Shown: positions 31,962-40,359 of the stretch, one piece after another
Position numbering within the stretch: position 1 is the stretch's first letter
Layout: every line of letters begins with the position of its first letter
Source: Cytophagaceae bacterium
Lineage (GTDB): Bacteria; Bacteroidota; Bacteroidia; Cytophagales; Cyclobacteriaceae
DNA: 64,000 bases
NCBI GenBank assembly: GCA_006969745.1
Contig: CP030886.1
Location: 372,001 to 436,000, forward strand
Direction: 5' to 3'
The notes under the pieces: model-generated
Seen by the model: only the letters and a program-made list of their open reading frames with translations
Told to the model about the DNA's origin: nothing
Databases searched by the model: none
Translations under genes and position numbers: made by a program

Positions 31962-32347
31962 GCGCACTGAACTGCTTCGCCTGCGGTAGACATAGCGCCT
32001 TCTGTAGCATAGCCATCAAATTTCCACCATTCTATGCCGCCCATCAATTCTTTTACTTTAAATCCAAGTCCGGCCAACTTAAGGGCTCCCTTGGTAGAGG
32101 CATTGCAACCAATTCCGTCACAATAGCAAACGTAGGTTTTGGTCTTGTCCAGGTGCTGAGTACTTTCAGCTGTCATTTCACGATGCGGAAGATTAATTGA
32201 TGTGGGGATGTGCTCCTTCTCATAACCAAAAGCTTGGCGTGTATCGACCACCACAAGGTCAGTATCTAATTCTAAAGAAGCGAATAGATCGGATGGATCC
32301 ATTTCGTAGGTAAGCTTGCTTTCATAGTACTTGATTTGCTCATTCAT
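31955..32347 (-). CDS. Rhodanese-like domain protein
   Basis: A 130-residue single rhodanese domain. The early part has SDLFASLELDTDLVVVDTR (CH2A-like entry) and YEKEHIPTSINLPH. The active-site loop is CYCDGIGCNAS; the first Cys of CDGIGC is the likely persulfide carrier, with a second Cys nearby. The loop differs from the usual CxxGxR, so sulfurtransferase activity is likely but not sure. The C-terminus GEAVQCAC has two more Cys. It overlaps the GNAT gene start. Confidence 0.88.
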   Translation of the reverse strand: MNEQIKYYESKLTYEMDPSDLFASLELDTDLVVVDTRQAFGYEKEHIPTSINLPHREMTAESTQHLDKTKTYVCYCDGIGCNASTKGALKLAGLGFKVKELMGGIEWWKFDGYATEGAMSTAGEAVQCAC

Positions 32348-32443
32348 AGTAATAGTTGTTTATGGTTTAGCAAACCTATTGAACTACTCAAGATCTAATA
32401 AACGATTAGGATGAAAGTAATTCTAAAACAAGATGAATGATTT

Positions 32444-32794
32444 TCATCTATGCTTAGCTACTGTCTTGGTATTGGATTTGTAGCTGGCAATTTCTTTTTT
32501 AGTCATTTTTTGAATGTACTTCCTATTTACTAACCCACGATTCGAACCATCCAACTGATTCACATAGTACTTTTTAGAATTTTTCTTGCCAACAATTTTC
32601 CCAACTGTTCGGGTACCATCTTTCAATGTTACATAGACATACTGTCCATACTTAAGTTCATCATTCCCCTTTTGAAGCTTGACTATCTGATTAACATCTG
32701 GGCTCGGAGAAGCTAATAATTGTGAGGAGTTGAGACAAAACATTGCCACCATCATAGCCATAGCCACGATGGGTTTCGATTGTGTAGTTACCAT
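32444..32794 (-). CDS. Small secreted basic protein with SH3/KOW-like core
   Basis: A 116-residue protein with a signal peptide (PIVAMAMMVAMFCLNSSQLLA, cleavage near 29). The mature part has a short beta-barrel-like segment: YGQYVYVTLKDGTRTVGKIV and SKKYYVNQLDGSNRGLVNR, resembling small SH3/KOW or Sm-like folds. A Lys-rich tail (KMTKKEIASYKSNTK) follows. I do not recognise a family. Both sides are non-coding (96 and 154 bp), so it is probably transcribed alone. The region 32795-32948 shows only AT-rich sequence. Confidence 0.65.
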   Translation of the reverse strand: MVTTQSKPIVAMAMMVAMFCLNSSQLLASPSPDVNQIVKLQKGNDELKYGQYVYVTLKDGTRTVGKIVGKKNSKKYYVNQLDGSNRGLVNRKYIQKMTKKEIASYKSNTKTVAKHR

Positions 32795-32948
32795 AATACT
32801 AATATTTAAAATTATCTATATGGCAAATTGACGTTTCAGCTCGATTACAAGCTAAAAATTCATGTATACAACTTGGCTACAAATGAATATTCTAGCCTCT
32901 TTTCACGTAAAAGTTGAAGATTATAGATTAAATCGCGTTGAAATCGTT

Positions 32949-33980
32949 TCAGAAATGTTTCCAGCCCTGGGCCTGGAGTTCCACTACATTTTGGCTTCTG
33001 GTAACAAAAGTTCTCCCCTTTGATTTAGACTGCATATAGCCGATGGTATGTATATCCGAATGATTTTTTATCTTCTCAAAGTCATCCTGACCGATCGTAA
33101 AGAGTAACTCATAATCTTCACCACCATTGAGTGCACAGGAGTTTGGGTCAATGCTAAATTCGGCAGCCGTTTCATATGCTTGTTTCTCAATTGGTAATTT
33201 ATCCTCATAAATAGCCACGCCCAGTCCGGATTGCTTGCACAGATGGAATGCCTCAGATGCCAATCCATCAGACACATCGATCATTGAAGTAGGCTGGATC
33301 CCAAGGTCTTTAAATTCGTGGATAATATCCATACGAGCTTTTGGCTTTAATTGACGCCCCACCACATAATCGTATTTATCAAGCTTTGGCTGCATGTCCG
33401 GATTAGCCATGTATTCTGCTTTTTCACGTTCCAATACCTGAAGTCCGACAAATGCACCTCCCAAATCACCAGTTACACATAGTATATCACTTTCCATTGC
33501 TCCGTTTCTGTATACTACTTTGTCTCTATCAACTTCACCCAGTGCTGTCACAGAGATAATTAAACCAGAAGATGATGAGGTTGTATCACCCCCAACCAGG
33601 TCAACATCGTACTCATCACAGGCAGCTTTAATTCCCTCGTATAGGGCTTCTACTGCTTCCACAGAAAATCTATTGCTTAATCCCAGATTGACGGTAATCT
33701 GCGTAGGCTTACCGTTCATTGCCGCAATGTCTGAAATATTCACAGCAACAGCTTTATAGCCTAAGTGTGGCAGTGGCATGTAGGAAAGATCAAAATGTAC
33801 TCCTTCCAGAAGCATATCAGTGGTGATCAGCAAATATTTATCCCCAAGATCATAAACGGCAGTATCGTCTCCGATTCCTTTCACCGTCTTCTCGTTTGTT
33901 GGTGAGAATTTTTCTGCGATTCGATCTATCAGACCAAACTCTCCTATTTCTCCTATTTCTGTTCTTTTTTCGTCGCTCAT
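32949..33980 (-). CDS. thiL: Thiamine-monophosphate kinase ThiL
   Basis: Phosphorylates thiamine monophosphate to the active cofactor thiamine diphosphate. It has 343 residues. Family features: IGEFGLIDRI at the start, KGIGDDTAVYDLGD for metal/ATP binding, TTDMLLEGVHFDLSY, VNISDIAAMNG, GGDTTSSSSGLIISVTALG and IDVSDGLASEAFHLC near the C-terminal part. The gene is 1 bp after the epimerase gene on the same strand. The other thiamine genes are not in the window. Confidence 0.96.
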   Translation of the reverse strand: MSDEKRTEIGEIGEFGLIDRIAEKFSPTNEKTVKGIGDDTAVYDLGDKYLLITTDMLLEGVHFDLSYMPLPHLGYKAVAVNISDIAAMNGKPTQITVNLGLSNRFSVEAVEALYEGIKAACDEYDVDLVGGDTTSSSSGLIISVTALGEVDRDKVVYRNGAMESDILCVTGDLGGAFVGLQVLEREKAEYMANPDMQPKLDKYDYVVGRQLKPKARMDIIHEFKDLGIQPTSMIDVSDGLASEAFHLCKQSGLGVAIYEDKLPIEKQAYETAAEFSIDPNSCALNGGEDYELLFTIGQDDFEKIKNHSDIHTIGYMQSKSKGRTFVTRSQNVVELQAQGWKHF

Positions 33981-33981
33981 G

Positions 33982-34383
33982 TCATTTTATCTCTTGGCAT
34001 AATTCCACCAAAACACCATTGGCAGATTTTGGGTGCACGAAGCAAACCAATTTATTGTCTGCGCCTCTTTTGGGTTTTTCATTCAAAATCTGGAAACCTT
34101 CGCCTTTTAGCCGATCCATTTCTGCGTAGATATCGTCTACCTCAAATGCAATGTGGTGAATTCCTTCGCCTTTCTTCTCTATAAATTTTGCAATTGCACT
34201 ATCTGAACCTCCTTCTAGCAATTCAATCTTGGTTTCACCTAATTGGAAAAATGATGTAGTTACCGATTCAGAATCCACCACTTCTTCTTTATAGCTTCCT
34301 TTATTGAAAAGAGTTTCGAATAGTTGATTGGCTGATGACAGATCTTTTACAGCGATACCTATGTGCTCAACATTTTTCCACAT
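33982..34383 (-). CDS. mce: Methylmalonyl-CoA epimerase
   Basis: A 133-residue VOC-fold enzyme that interconverts (R)- and (S)-methylmalonyl-CoA in the propionate/succinyl-CoA route. Metal-binding His are in EHIGIAVKDL and HHIAFEVDDI, and the Glu near the end is in GVLVELCQ. VHPKSANGVLVEL is the family's closing signature. It is 1 bp upstream of thiL. Methylmalonyl-CoA mutase is not in this window. Confidence 0.95.
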   Translation of the reverse strand: MWKNVEHIGIAVKDLSSANQLFETLFNKGSYKEEVVDSESVTTSFFQLGETKIELLEGGSDSAIAKFIEKKGEGIHHIAFEVDDIYAEMDRLKGEGFQILNEKPKRGADNKLVCFVHPKSANGVLVELCQEIK

Positions 34384-34549
34384 TTTCGTCTATTCATTTA
34401 TCACAAAATACAGACTCAACACCTGATTTTTGCGGATTAGTATACAATTTGTCCCAATTATTGGGTTGAGCATCATGCTCAATTAGTAAGTTTGCAAAAA
34501 TGCAGGAACTTTCAGTCGATCTGAAAAGTTTACCCATTAATTGAAGAAA

Positions 34550-34957
34550 ATGGAGTTACGATCAGACATTCATGTGGAATCTGCAAAGATTCAAAACGAG
34601 ATAAAGAATTTCCTGGGGCTGAGAAGTGACGAGGTGATCTTTGAGTTTTCCAATACAGATGGCAAGGTCAAGCTTGACCTTATTACTATCAATCCCCGTC
34701 ACAATCAATCCTTCTTATTTAAATCCATTACAGGTTTTGACAAAACGGATGTGCTCCACAAAATGCTGGATTATGTACGCACTCACAAGGACAAGGAGAG
34801 TTCTTTCACAATTCAATGGATGATGAAAGGCATGAATGAATTGCAGACCTCCTATTTCCGAGCAAAAAACATGTATGATGCCATGGACAAGTTGTACTAT
34901 GGGCGTGATATGAATAATTTGACTGTATTTAGTATTGTATTAAATCCTGTAGCCTGA
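34550..34957 (+). CDS. Conserved hypothetical protein
   Basis: A 135-residue soluble protein. ATG 34550 is preferred to a TTG three codons earlier. It reads MELRSDIHVESAKIQNEIK, then a strand-rich part (EVIFEFSNTDGKVKLDLITI) and helices (DVLHKMLDYVRTHKD, SYFRAKNMYDAMDKLYYG). It looks like a small alpha+beta domain without Cys/His metal sites. Its TGA overlaps the ATG of the IscA-type gene (stop and start share one base), so it may assist Fe-S assembly, but that is context only. No family recognised with certainty; similar proteins occur in Cytophagales. Confidence 0.78.
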   Translation: MELRSDIHVESAKIQNEIKNFLGLRSDEVIFEFSNTDGKVKLDLITINPRHNQSFLFKSITGFDKTDVLHKMLDYVRTHKDKESSFTIQWMMKGMNELQTSYFRAKNMYDAMDKLYYGRDMNNLTVFSIVLNPVA

Positions 34958-35283
34958 TGATAAACGTAACTGATAAAGCGAGAGAAGAAATTGTGACCTT
35001 ATTATCGAATGAGGGAAAATCCCTTGAACATAATATTCGGGTGTCAGTAAAAGGCGGTGGCTGCTCAGGTTTAATGTATGACCTTTCTTTTGATCCTGAG
35101 ATACATGAAGCTGACGAAGTGTTTGAAGATAAAGGCGTTAAGATTTTGGTTGACAAAAAAAGCCTGCTATACCTTCTCGGCACAACATTAGACTTTTCTG
35201 ACGGACTGAATGGAAAAGGATTTCAGTTTGTGAATCCGAATGCATCCCGAACTTGTGGGTGTGGTGAGAGCTTCTCTGTTTAA
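34957..35283 (+). CDS. HesB/IscA-type iron-sulfur cluster carrier
   Basis: A 108-residue A-type carrier. The three conserved Cys are in GGGCSGLMYDL (first) and CGCGESFSV (the CxC pair at the C-terminus). GKGFQFVNPNASRTCGCGESF is the family signature. It takes up an Fe-S cluster from a scaffold and hands it to target proteins. It is coupled to the conserved hypothetical gene upstream. No suf or isc operon is adjacent, so I do not choose between iscA, sufA and erpA names. Confidence 0.95.
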   Translation: MINVTDKAREEIVTLLSNEGKSLEHNIRVSVKGGGCSGLMYDLSFDPEIHEADEVFEDKGVKILVDKKSLLYLLGTTLDFSDGLNGKGFQFVNPNASRTCGCGESFSV

Positions 35284-35313
35284 CAATCCTCTCGTTGTTG
35301 TTATTTTAGTCGG

Positions 35314-35838
35314 ATGAAAAAATGGTCATCCGATCGATGGTTGAGCGTAGTGGCAATTATTGCCTCACTTGGAACCCTCTTCACTATCGTGTATCAAACC
35401 AACCTAATCCGAAAGCAACAATACGCTTCGGTACTTCCATACCTTGAGATGTGGAATTCCAATCCTGGTAAAGAAGGTGAATCTTACAAGTATATTCTTA
35501 TGAATAATGGAATTGGACCCGCATTCATACGAGAAGTAAAAATTCATTATGGAGATTCTATATATAATGACGATCCGGCCAGTTTTACTTACAGGGTAAT
35601 TAAGCCACAAGACTCAATTCTCAATTTCTTTTATTCCAATATTAAGAAAGGCAGACTCATTCCGGCGGGTGACCGAATTGAACTTGTTGGTGTAATGAAA
35701 GACACCGTTAATGCTCCTATTCTGAGAAGATGGTTTTCACAAACAGATTCACTAGAGGTTGAAATAGTTTATGAATCTGTGTACGGTGAACGCTGGAGCA
35801 CCCGTGGAATAGCCACTGAACCCTTACGACTAAATTAA
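35314..35838 (+). CDS. Hypothetical membrane-anchored protein
   Basis: A 174-residue protein with one N-terminal membrane helix (WLSVVAIIASLGTLFTIVYQT, about 9-29). A beta-rich domain follows (YKYILMNNGIGPAFIREVKIHY, RIELVGVMKDT, SLEVEIVYESVYGERWSTRG). The arrangement of strands around NNGIGPAFI recalls proteins that have a single anchor and an Ig-like domain. No catalytic motif is seen. It lies 30 nt after the IscA-type gene and 40 bp before marR. Function unknown. Confidence 0.7.
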   Translation: MKKWSSDRWLSVVAIIASLGTLFTIVYQTNLIRKQQYASVLPYLEMWNSNPGKEGESYKYILMNNGIGPAFIREVKIHYGDSIYNDDPASFTYRVIKPQDSILNFFYSNIKKGRLIPAGDRIELVGVMKDTVNAPILRRWFSQTDSLEVEIVYESVYGERWSTRGIATEPLRLN

Positions 35839-35876
35839 TTTTAAAATAGTAACAATATAAAATTAACTTCGTATAA

Positions 35877-35890
35877 GTTGTATATACAAC
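35877..35890. promoter_or_regulatory. Perfect palindrome before marR, probable autoregulatory operator
   Basis: GTTGTAT|ATACAAC is a 14-bp perfect palindrome ending 5 bp before the marR ATG. Palindromes with TTGTA arms fit MarR-type operators, which these regulators use to repress their own genes. The repeat upstream of yceI (30835-30851) shares the arms. Confidence 0.6.
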
Positions 35891-35895
35891 CAAGT

Positions 35896-36321
35896 ATGAA
35901 GCTTGATCATCTACATAGCATAGATCCTTCCACCTGCCTGAATGGGAAAATGAATCGCATTAACAGATTGACGGCTAATATTTTTCGAAAACACTTAAAA
36001 GAATTCGATCTAACTAGCAGCCAGCTCACATTGATGTTCGTTCTTTTTAAACGTGGAGGTTTAACTCAAAAAGAACTAACTGACATCCTCTTTATGGAGA
36101 AGTCTTCTGTAAACAGAAACCTGAGACGGCTTTTTGAAAAAGGATATACAGCTAAATCTCAATTTCCCATCGTTGAAATTACTGAAGAAGGTAAAAGGCT
36201 TCTTAATGAAGTGGTACCCTCCTGGCAAGCTGCAATGAATGAAATCAGGGATGCACTTCAGCAAGATGGAGAGGATGCTGTAGATACAATTTTATCTAAA
36301 CTTAAAACCACATACTCATGA
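35896..36321 (+). CDS. MarR family transcriptional regulator
   Basis: A 141-residue winged-helix regulator. I place the start at ATG 35896; a TTG at 35878 would make the protein begin inside the palindromic operator. The HTH part reads SSQLTLMFVLFKRGGLTQKELTDILFMEKSSVNRNLRRLFEKGYTAK in overlapping segments: helix LTQKELTDIL, recognition helix SSVNRNLRRL, and wing GYTAKSQFPIVEITEEGKRLL. A Cys (18) near the N-terminus could be redox sensitive, as in OhrR, but this is only a possibility. The following membrane gene overlaps by 4 nt and is the likely first target. Confidence 0.9.
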   Translation: MKLDHLHSIDPSTCLNGKMNRINRLTANIFRKHLKEFDLTSSQLTLMFVLFKRGGLTQKELTDILFMEKSSVNRNLRRLFEKGYTAKSQFPIVEITEEGKRLLNEVVPSWQAAMNEIRDALQQDGEDAVDTILSKLKTTYS

Positions 36322-37034
36322 CCTTACAACTCGGATACATAATACTAACGTTAGCCGTTTGTTTATTACTCATATACTTTGGTTTTGTTGTGATCAATCG
36401 ATCTTTCGATGAGAGTAGGAGGAATAAAAAGAAGCAACAATTGATTGTTGGAATTGCAATCTGGCAAGTGTATCTAGCTATTATGGGCTCTATGGATTTT
36501 ATCCAATCTTACTCATTCCCTCCCCGATTTGCTTTGACGATGATTGTCCCTGCTTTCATTTTCACAGGTGTCTTTGTGTATAAAAATAGAAATGCTGAAT
36601 GGCTTTTAAATCTCCCAACAAAGCAAATCTTCTACTTTCAGTCCTTTAGAATTTTGGTAGAAAGTCTTTTTGTTGCATCAGTTGCAGCAGGTATTCTACA
36701 CAAGGAGGCAAGTATTGAAGGATACAATTATGATATGGTTTATGCCATCACTGTTCCTATTGTTGGTTTAGTGGCTTTTCACGGGGACAACTTCAACTTG
36801 CGGTTGGTTAGACTCTGGAACTATCTGGGGCTAGCAGTCTTAGCAACGGTCATATTTGTTTTTATGACTTCCATCTACAAACCAGAGTTATATGGAGCAA
36901 ATGAGCCTCTTCTACCCTTGGAGGCAATTACCTATCCGTATGGACTCGTAGCTGGTTGTTTGATGCCAATTGCAGTTTTCATGCATGTGCTGTCCATTGC
37001 CCATTTAAACAGATTGATACGTCAGGAAAAATAA
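36318..37034 (+). CDS. Multi-pass membrane protein coupled to marR
   Basis: A 238-residue hydrophobic protein with about seven predicted helices at roughly 4-24, 41-60, 75-92, 108-126, 140-160, 172-192 and 210-230. No named domain is recognised; motifs such as GSMDFIQSYSFPPRF and HGDNFNLRLVRLWNYLG may identify orthologues. The ATG overlaps the MarR stop by 4 nt (ATGA), so the pair is expressed together. A regulator-coupled membrane protein could be a transporter or stress sensor; this is inference from context only. Confidence 0.75.
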   Translation: MTLQLGYIILTLAVCLLLIYFGFVVINRSFDESRRNKKKQQLIVGIAIWQVYLAIMGSMDFIQSYSFPPRFALTMIVPAFIFTGVFVYKNRNAEWLLNLPTKQIFYFQSFRILVESLFVASVAAGILHKEASIEGYNYDMVYAITVPIVGLVAFHGDNFNLRLVRLWNYLGLAVLATVIFVFMTSIYKPELYGANEPLLPLEAITYPYGLVAGCLMPIAVFMHVLSIAHLNRLIRQEK

Positions 37035-37046
37035 TTGTAGTATTTG

Positions 37047-38933
37047 TTAGTAAGCTCGTACCTCAACGCCTTTCATGTAGTTGACAAAAGCTCTGTTTAC
37101 TACCTTATTTCCCCCGAAAGTCGGGTAGTCACCAGTAAAGTACCAGTCGCCGAGGTGGTTTGGACACGCTTTGTGAAGATTATCAACTGTCTGATACACT
37201 ACCTCCACTTCAGCTTTCATATCTTTTGGCTTTACTATCTCTGTGATTTTCTCTGATACCTGCTCATAGGTAAATGGTGCATAGAGTTCATTCACATGAT
37301 TTGCCGGATTCTTCTCCGATTGACTTGCCAGACATTTGTCAAATACAATATCTAAGAGATCTTCTTTATTGTGCTCTTTCAGTAGTTCCAGTACGGCTCT
37401 GAAGGCTAGAAAGTCTTTCATCTTGCTCATATCGATTCCATAGCAGTCTGGAAATCTGATCTGAGGTGCCGAGGAGACAATTACAATTTTCTTAGGCTCA
37501 AGTCTATCCAATAGCGTCAGAATACTTTTCTCAAGCGTGGTGCCACGCACGATACTGTCGTCGATTACGACAAGTGTATCTGTATGCTTATTGATTACTT
37601 CATAGGTTGTATCATATACATGGGATACAAGTTCATCTCTGCTGTTATCATCCGTGATGAACGTTCTGAGCTTTGCATCCTTCAATACCAGCTTTTCTAC
37701 TCTTGGCTGAAAGTTGAGCATTTCTTCAATTGAATCTGCCGAAGGTTTCCCTTCCAGGATAACTTCTTTCCTTTTTGCAATCAGATATTTTTCTACTCCA
37801 CGCATCAGACCTAAAAAAGAAGTCTCCGCTGTGTTGGGTATATATGAGAATACCGTGTTTTTCAGATCAAAATTGATAGACTTTAGTACTTGAGGCACTA
37901 AAAGTTCGCCTAGTGTTCGTCTCTCATTATAAATATCCGGATCGGTACCTCGCGAGAAATAAATCCTCTCAAAACTGCATGATTTGCGCTCGATTGGTTC
38001 TATAAACTGCTTTTGCCCATAACTACCATCTTTGTCAATGATGAGTGCATGGCCCGGTTTGATTTCCTCAATATCAGAATACTCGCAACCAAATGCCGTC
38101 TTGATGGCCTGCTTTTCAGATGTAACTACCACTACCTCATCATCTGCATAATAATATGCTGGCCTGATTCCCGCAGGATCTCTGGCCACGAATGAAGCAC
38201 CATAGCCGATGATCCCTGCCATGGCATATCCCCCATCAAAATCCCTGCATGATCTATGAAGAACTCGCTGAAGATCAATCTCTTCTTCGATCTTATAGGT
38301 TATCTCTTCATTGGATAATTCGTCTTTGTACTTATCAAAAATTCGCTGATTTTCTTCATCCAGGAAGTGGCCAATCTTTTCCATCACGGTCACAGTATCC
38401 ACCTTATCTTTTGGAAACTGCCCCAGACCTACCAGTATATTAAATAATTCCTCAACATTGGTCATGTTGAAGTTTCCGGCCATTACTAAATTTCTACTTC
38501 TCCAGTTATTTTGTCTTAAAAAAGGATGACAATTTTCAATGCTGTTCTTACCGTGAGTACCGTACCTTAAATGACCGAGCCATGACTCACCGGTAAAGGC
38601 GTAGTTTTCTTTCAACCATTCGGCGTTGGTCTCATCACCACTTACATCCTTCTTCGCTTTTAAATATTTCTTGCTGATTTTTCCGAAAATCTCTTCAATC
38701 GGGTTGGAATTGATCGTTCTATACCTGGAAATGTACCTTAAACCCGGTGGAAGGTCAATTTTAATACTTGCTACTCCAACGCCATCTTGCCCGCGATTAC
38801 TTTGCTTTTTCATGAGCAAATACATCTTTTTGGCTGCATAGGCAGGCGTGCCGTATTTATCAATATAATATTGGAGGGGCTTCCTTAAACGGAGGTGGGC
38901 TATGCCACATTCGTGTTTGATGGGATCACTCAT
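37047..38933 (-). CDS. PurF-like class II glutamine amidotransferase / phosphoribosyltransferase
   Basis: A 628-residue protein of the amidophosphoribosyltransferase type, about 130 residues longer than E. coli PurF. The Ntn-hydrolase domain starts ECGIAHLRL, with catalytic Cys9 after an eight-residue propeptide, and has QSNRGQDGVGVASI and GHLRYGTHG. The phosphoribosyltransferase domain has VVIDDSIVRGTTLEKSIL, the PRPP-binding loop, and the SSAPQIRFPDCYGIDMS segment. These elements predict the first step of purine synthesis (PRPP plus glutamine to phosphoribosylamine). The long form is frequent in Bacteroidota, sometimes beside a normal PurF, so its exact job is not certain. It follows nuoN with an 8-nt overlap. 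Confidence 0.88.
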   Translation of the reverse strand: MSDPIKHECGIAHLRLRKPLQYYIDKYGTPAYAAKKMYLLMKKQSNRGQDGVGVASIKIDLPPGLRYISRYRTINSNPIEEIFGKISKKYLKAKKDVSGDETNAEWLKENYAFTGESWLGHLRYGTHGKNSIENCHPFLRQNNWRSRNLVMAGNFNMTNVEELFNILVGLGQFPKDKVDTVTVMEKIGHFLDEENQRIFDKYKDELSNEEITYKIEEEIDLQRVLHRSCRDFDGGYAMAGIIGYGASFVARDPAGIRPAYYYADDEVVVVTSEKQAIKTAFGCEYSDIEEIKPGHALIIDKDGSYGQKQFIEPIERKSCSFERIYFSRGTDPDIYNERRTLGELLVPQVLKSINFDLKNTVFSYIPNTAETSFLGLMRGVEKYLIAKRKEVILEGKPSADSIEEMLNFQPRVEKLVLKDAKLRTFITDDNSRDELVSHVYDTTYEVINKHTDTLVVIDDSIVRGTTLEKSILTLLDRLEPKKIVIVSSAPQIRFPDCYGIDMSKMKDFLAFRAVLELLKEHNKEDLLDIVFDKCLASQSEKNPANHVNELYAPFTYEQVSEKITEIVKPKDMKAEVEVVYQTVDNLHKACPNHLGDWYFTGDYPTFGGNKVVNRAFVNYMKGVEVRAY

Positions 38934-40359
38934 TGACGTTGTTAAGCAATTGTTGCATTACTATTACCAGCTTCGGTACAAAGAACAACAATAACAGGCC
39001 AATTGTAAAAAGAGTTGCAATAATTTTCGCCAATAAACTGAATTTGATCGACTGATCAGGTGCATCTTTAGAAAGGAAGATGTGTCTAGGTATTTGCAAG
39101 TAATAAAATAGCGAACCGACTGTAGCAAGAACAGCGACTATTAAGTACCACAAAACAACAATTGAGTCACTCGAGAGGTAGAACTCCCAGAGTGTTGAAA
39201 ATAAAAATAACTTTGCCATGAAACCTGCTACAGGTGGAAGACCAACCAATGATATCAATATCAGGGTAAATCCTGCTCCCATCCATACAGCCCTACCTGC
39301 TGTCTTATACTCCGGCAGTGTGAAAACATTTCTCCTTTCGTATTGATCCAACATATAGAATACCCCGAGATTCATGATTGCGTATGCAATTGCATACCAC
39401 CAAAAAGCCTCATGCGAAGTACTAGAGTTAATAATCGTAAATGGTAATAAGAATCCAGAGTGGGCAATAGCTCCAAAACTTATCATTCGTCTTGCATTCA
39501 ATTGCCTGAAAGCGCCCAGCGTGCCTGTTATTATTGTGAGTATTCCTAACAACCAAACTGTTTCAATGATCCAACCGGAATTGGATATTACATTCAATGC
39601 AAATACTCTTTGGATCAAAACAAGGCCGGCCAGCTTGGGTACGATGGACATAAAAGCGGCGGCATCTACAGGAGCCGATTGATAGGTAGCTGGCACCCAA
39701 ATGTGGGCCGGTACGATTGATATTTTAAATAATACACCAACCAACATCAAGCCCACTCCTACCGTCGTAATTAGGTTAATGGAGGAGATTTCGCCTAGGC
39801 CAGTAATAGAAAAAATACCTGTACCTCCATAGATTAAACCCAGACCAAATAGCATTATTGCCGAGCTAATTGCTCCAAACAACAAATACTTGATTCCCGC
39901 TTCAAAGCTCTGCTTTTTGAAGGTGAAATTGGTAAGGATATATGAGGAGAAGGAAACCAATTCAATCGTCAGGTAAATGATCAGTAAGCTGTCGGCTTTC
40001 ATCATCAGCATGCTTCCGACCAACATTGCCATGATAAAAAAATAGAATTCAGTGGCGTGCTTATTACTTCTTTGAAAAAGGAGAATGAGCAAAGCGACCA
40101 TTAGAAATAATGATCCGAAATAGATTGAAGGTTTGGTGATATTAATGCTGTCAATCAATAGAACACCAACAGATTCATTGGAGATATTAAGTCTAACGGC
40201 AATGAGCAATGACCCGGCAAATATTAGTTTGGTAATAATGCTGCTTGATCTGAAAAGCCCTACAAGCAAGATTAATATAGACCCAAAAATCAGCGTTGTT
40301 TCCACCCACAATCCCTGCAGGTCATTCAAAATAGATGTGAGCTGATCCATTAGGTTCAT
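38926..40359 (-). CDS. nuoN: NADH-quinone oxidoreductase subunit N
   Basis: A 477-residue antiporter-like subunit of complex I with about 13-14 membrane helices. The core TM7/TM8 residues are in KYLLFGAISSAIMLFGL, and the Lys of FKISIVPAHIWVPATYQSAP belongs to the proton channel. It is the last nuo gene here. Its start overlaps nuoM by 4 nt, and its end overlaps the amidotransferase gene by 8 nt. It pumps protons as part of the membrane arm. Confidence 0.95.
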   Translation of the reverse strand: MNLMDQLTSILNDLQGLWVETTLIFGSILILLVGLFRSSSIITKLIFAGSLLIAVRLNISNESVGVLLIDSINITKPSIYFGSLFLMVALLILLFQRSNKHATEFYFFIMAMLVGSMLMMKADSLLIIYLTIELVSFSSYILTNFTFKKQSFEAGIKYLLFGAISSAIMLFGLGLIYGGTGIFSITGLGEISSINLITTVGVGLMLVGVLFKISIVPAHIWVPATYQSAPVDAAAFMSIVPKLAGLVLIQRVFALNVISNSGWIIETVWLLGILTIITGTLGAFRQLNARRMISFGAIAHSGFLLPFTIINSSTSHEAFWWYAIAYAIMNLGVFYMLDQYERRNVFTLPEYKTAGRAVWMGAGFTLILISLVGLPPVAGFMAKLFLFSTLWEFYLSSDSIVVLWYLIVAVLATVGSLFYYLQIPRHIFLSKDAPDQSIKFSLLAKIIATLFTIGLLLLFFVPKLVIVMQQLLNNVNE

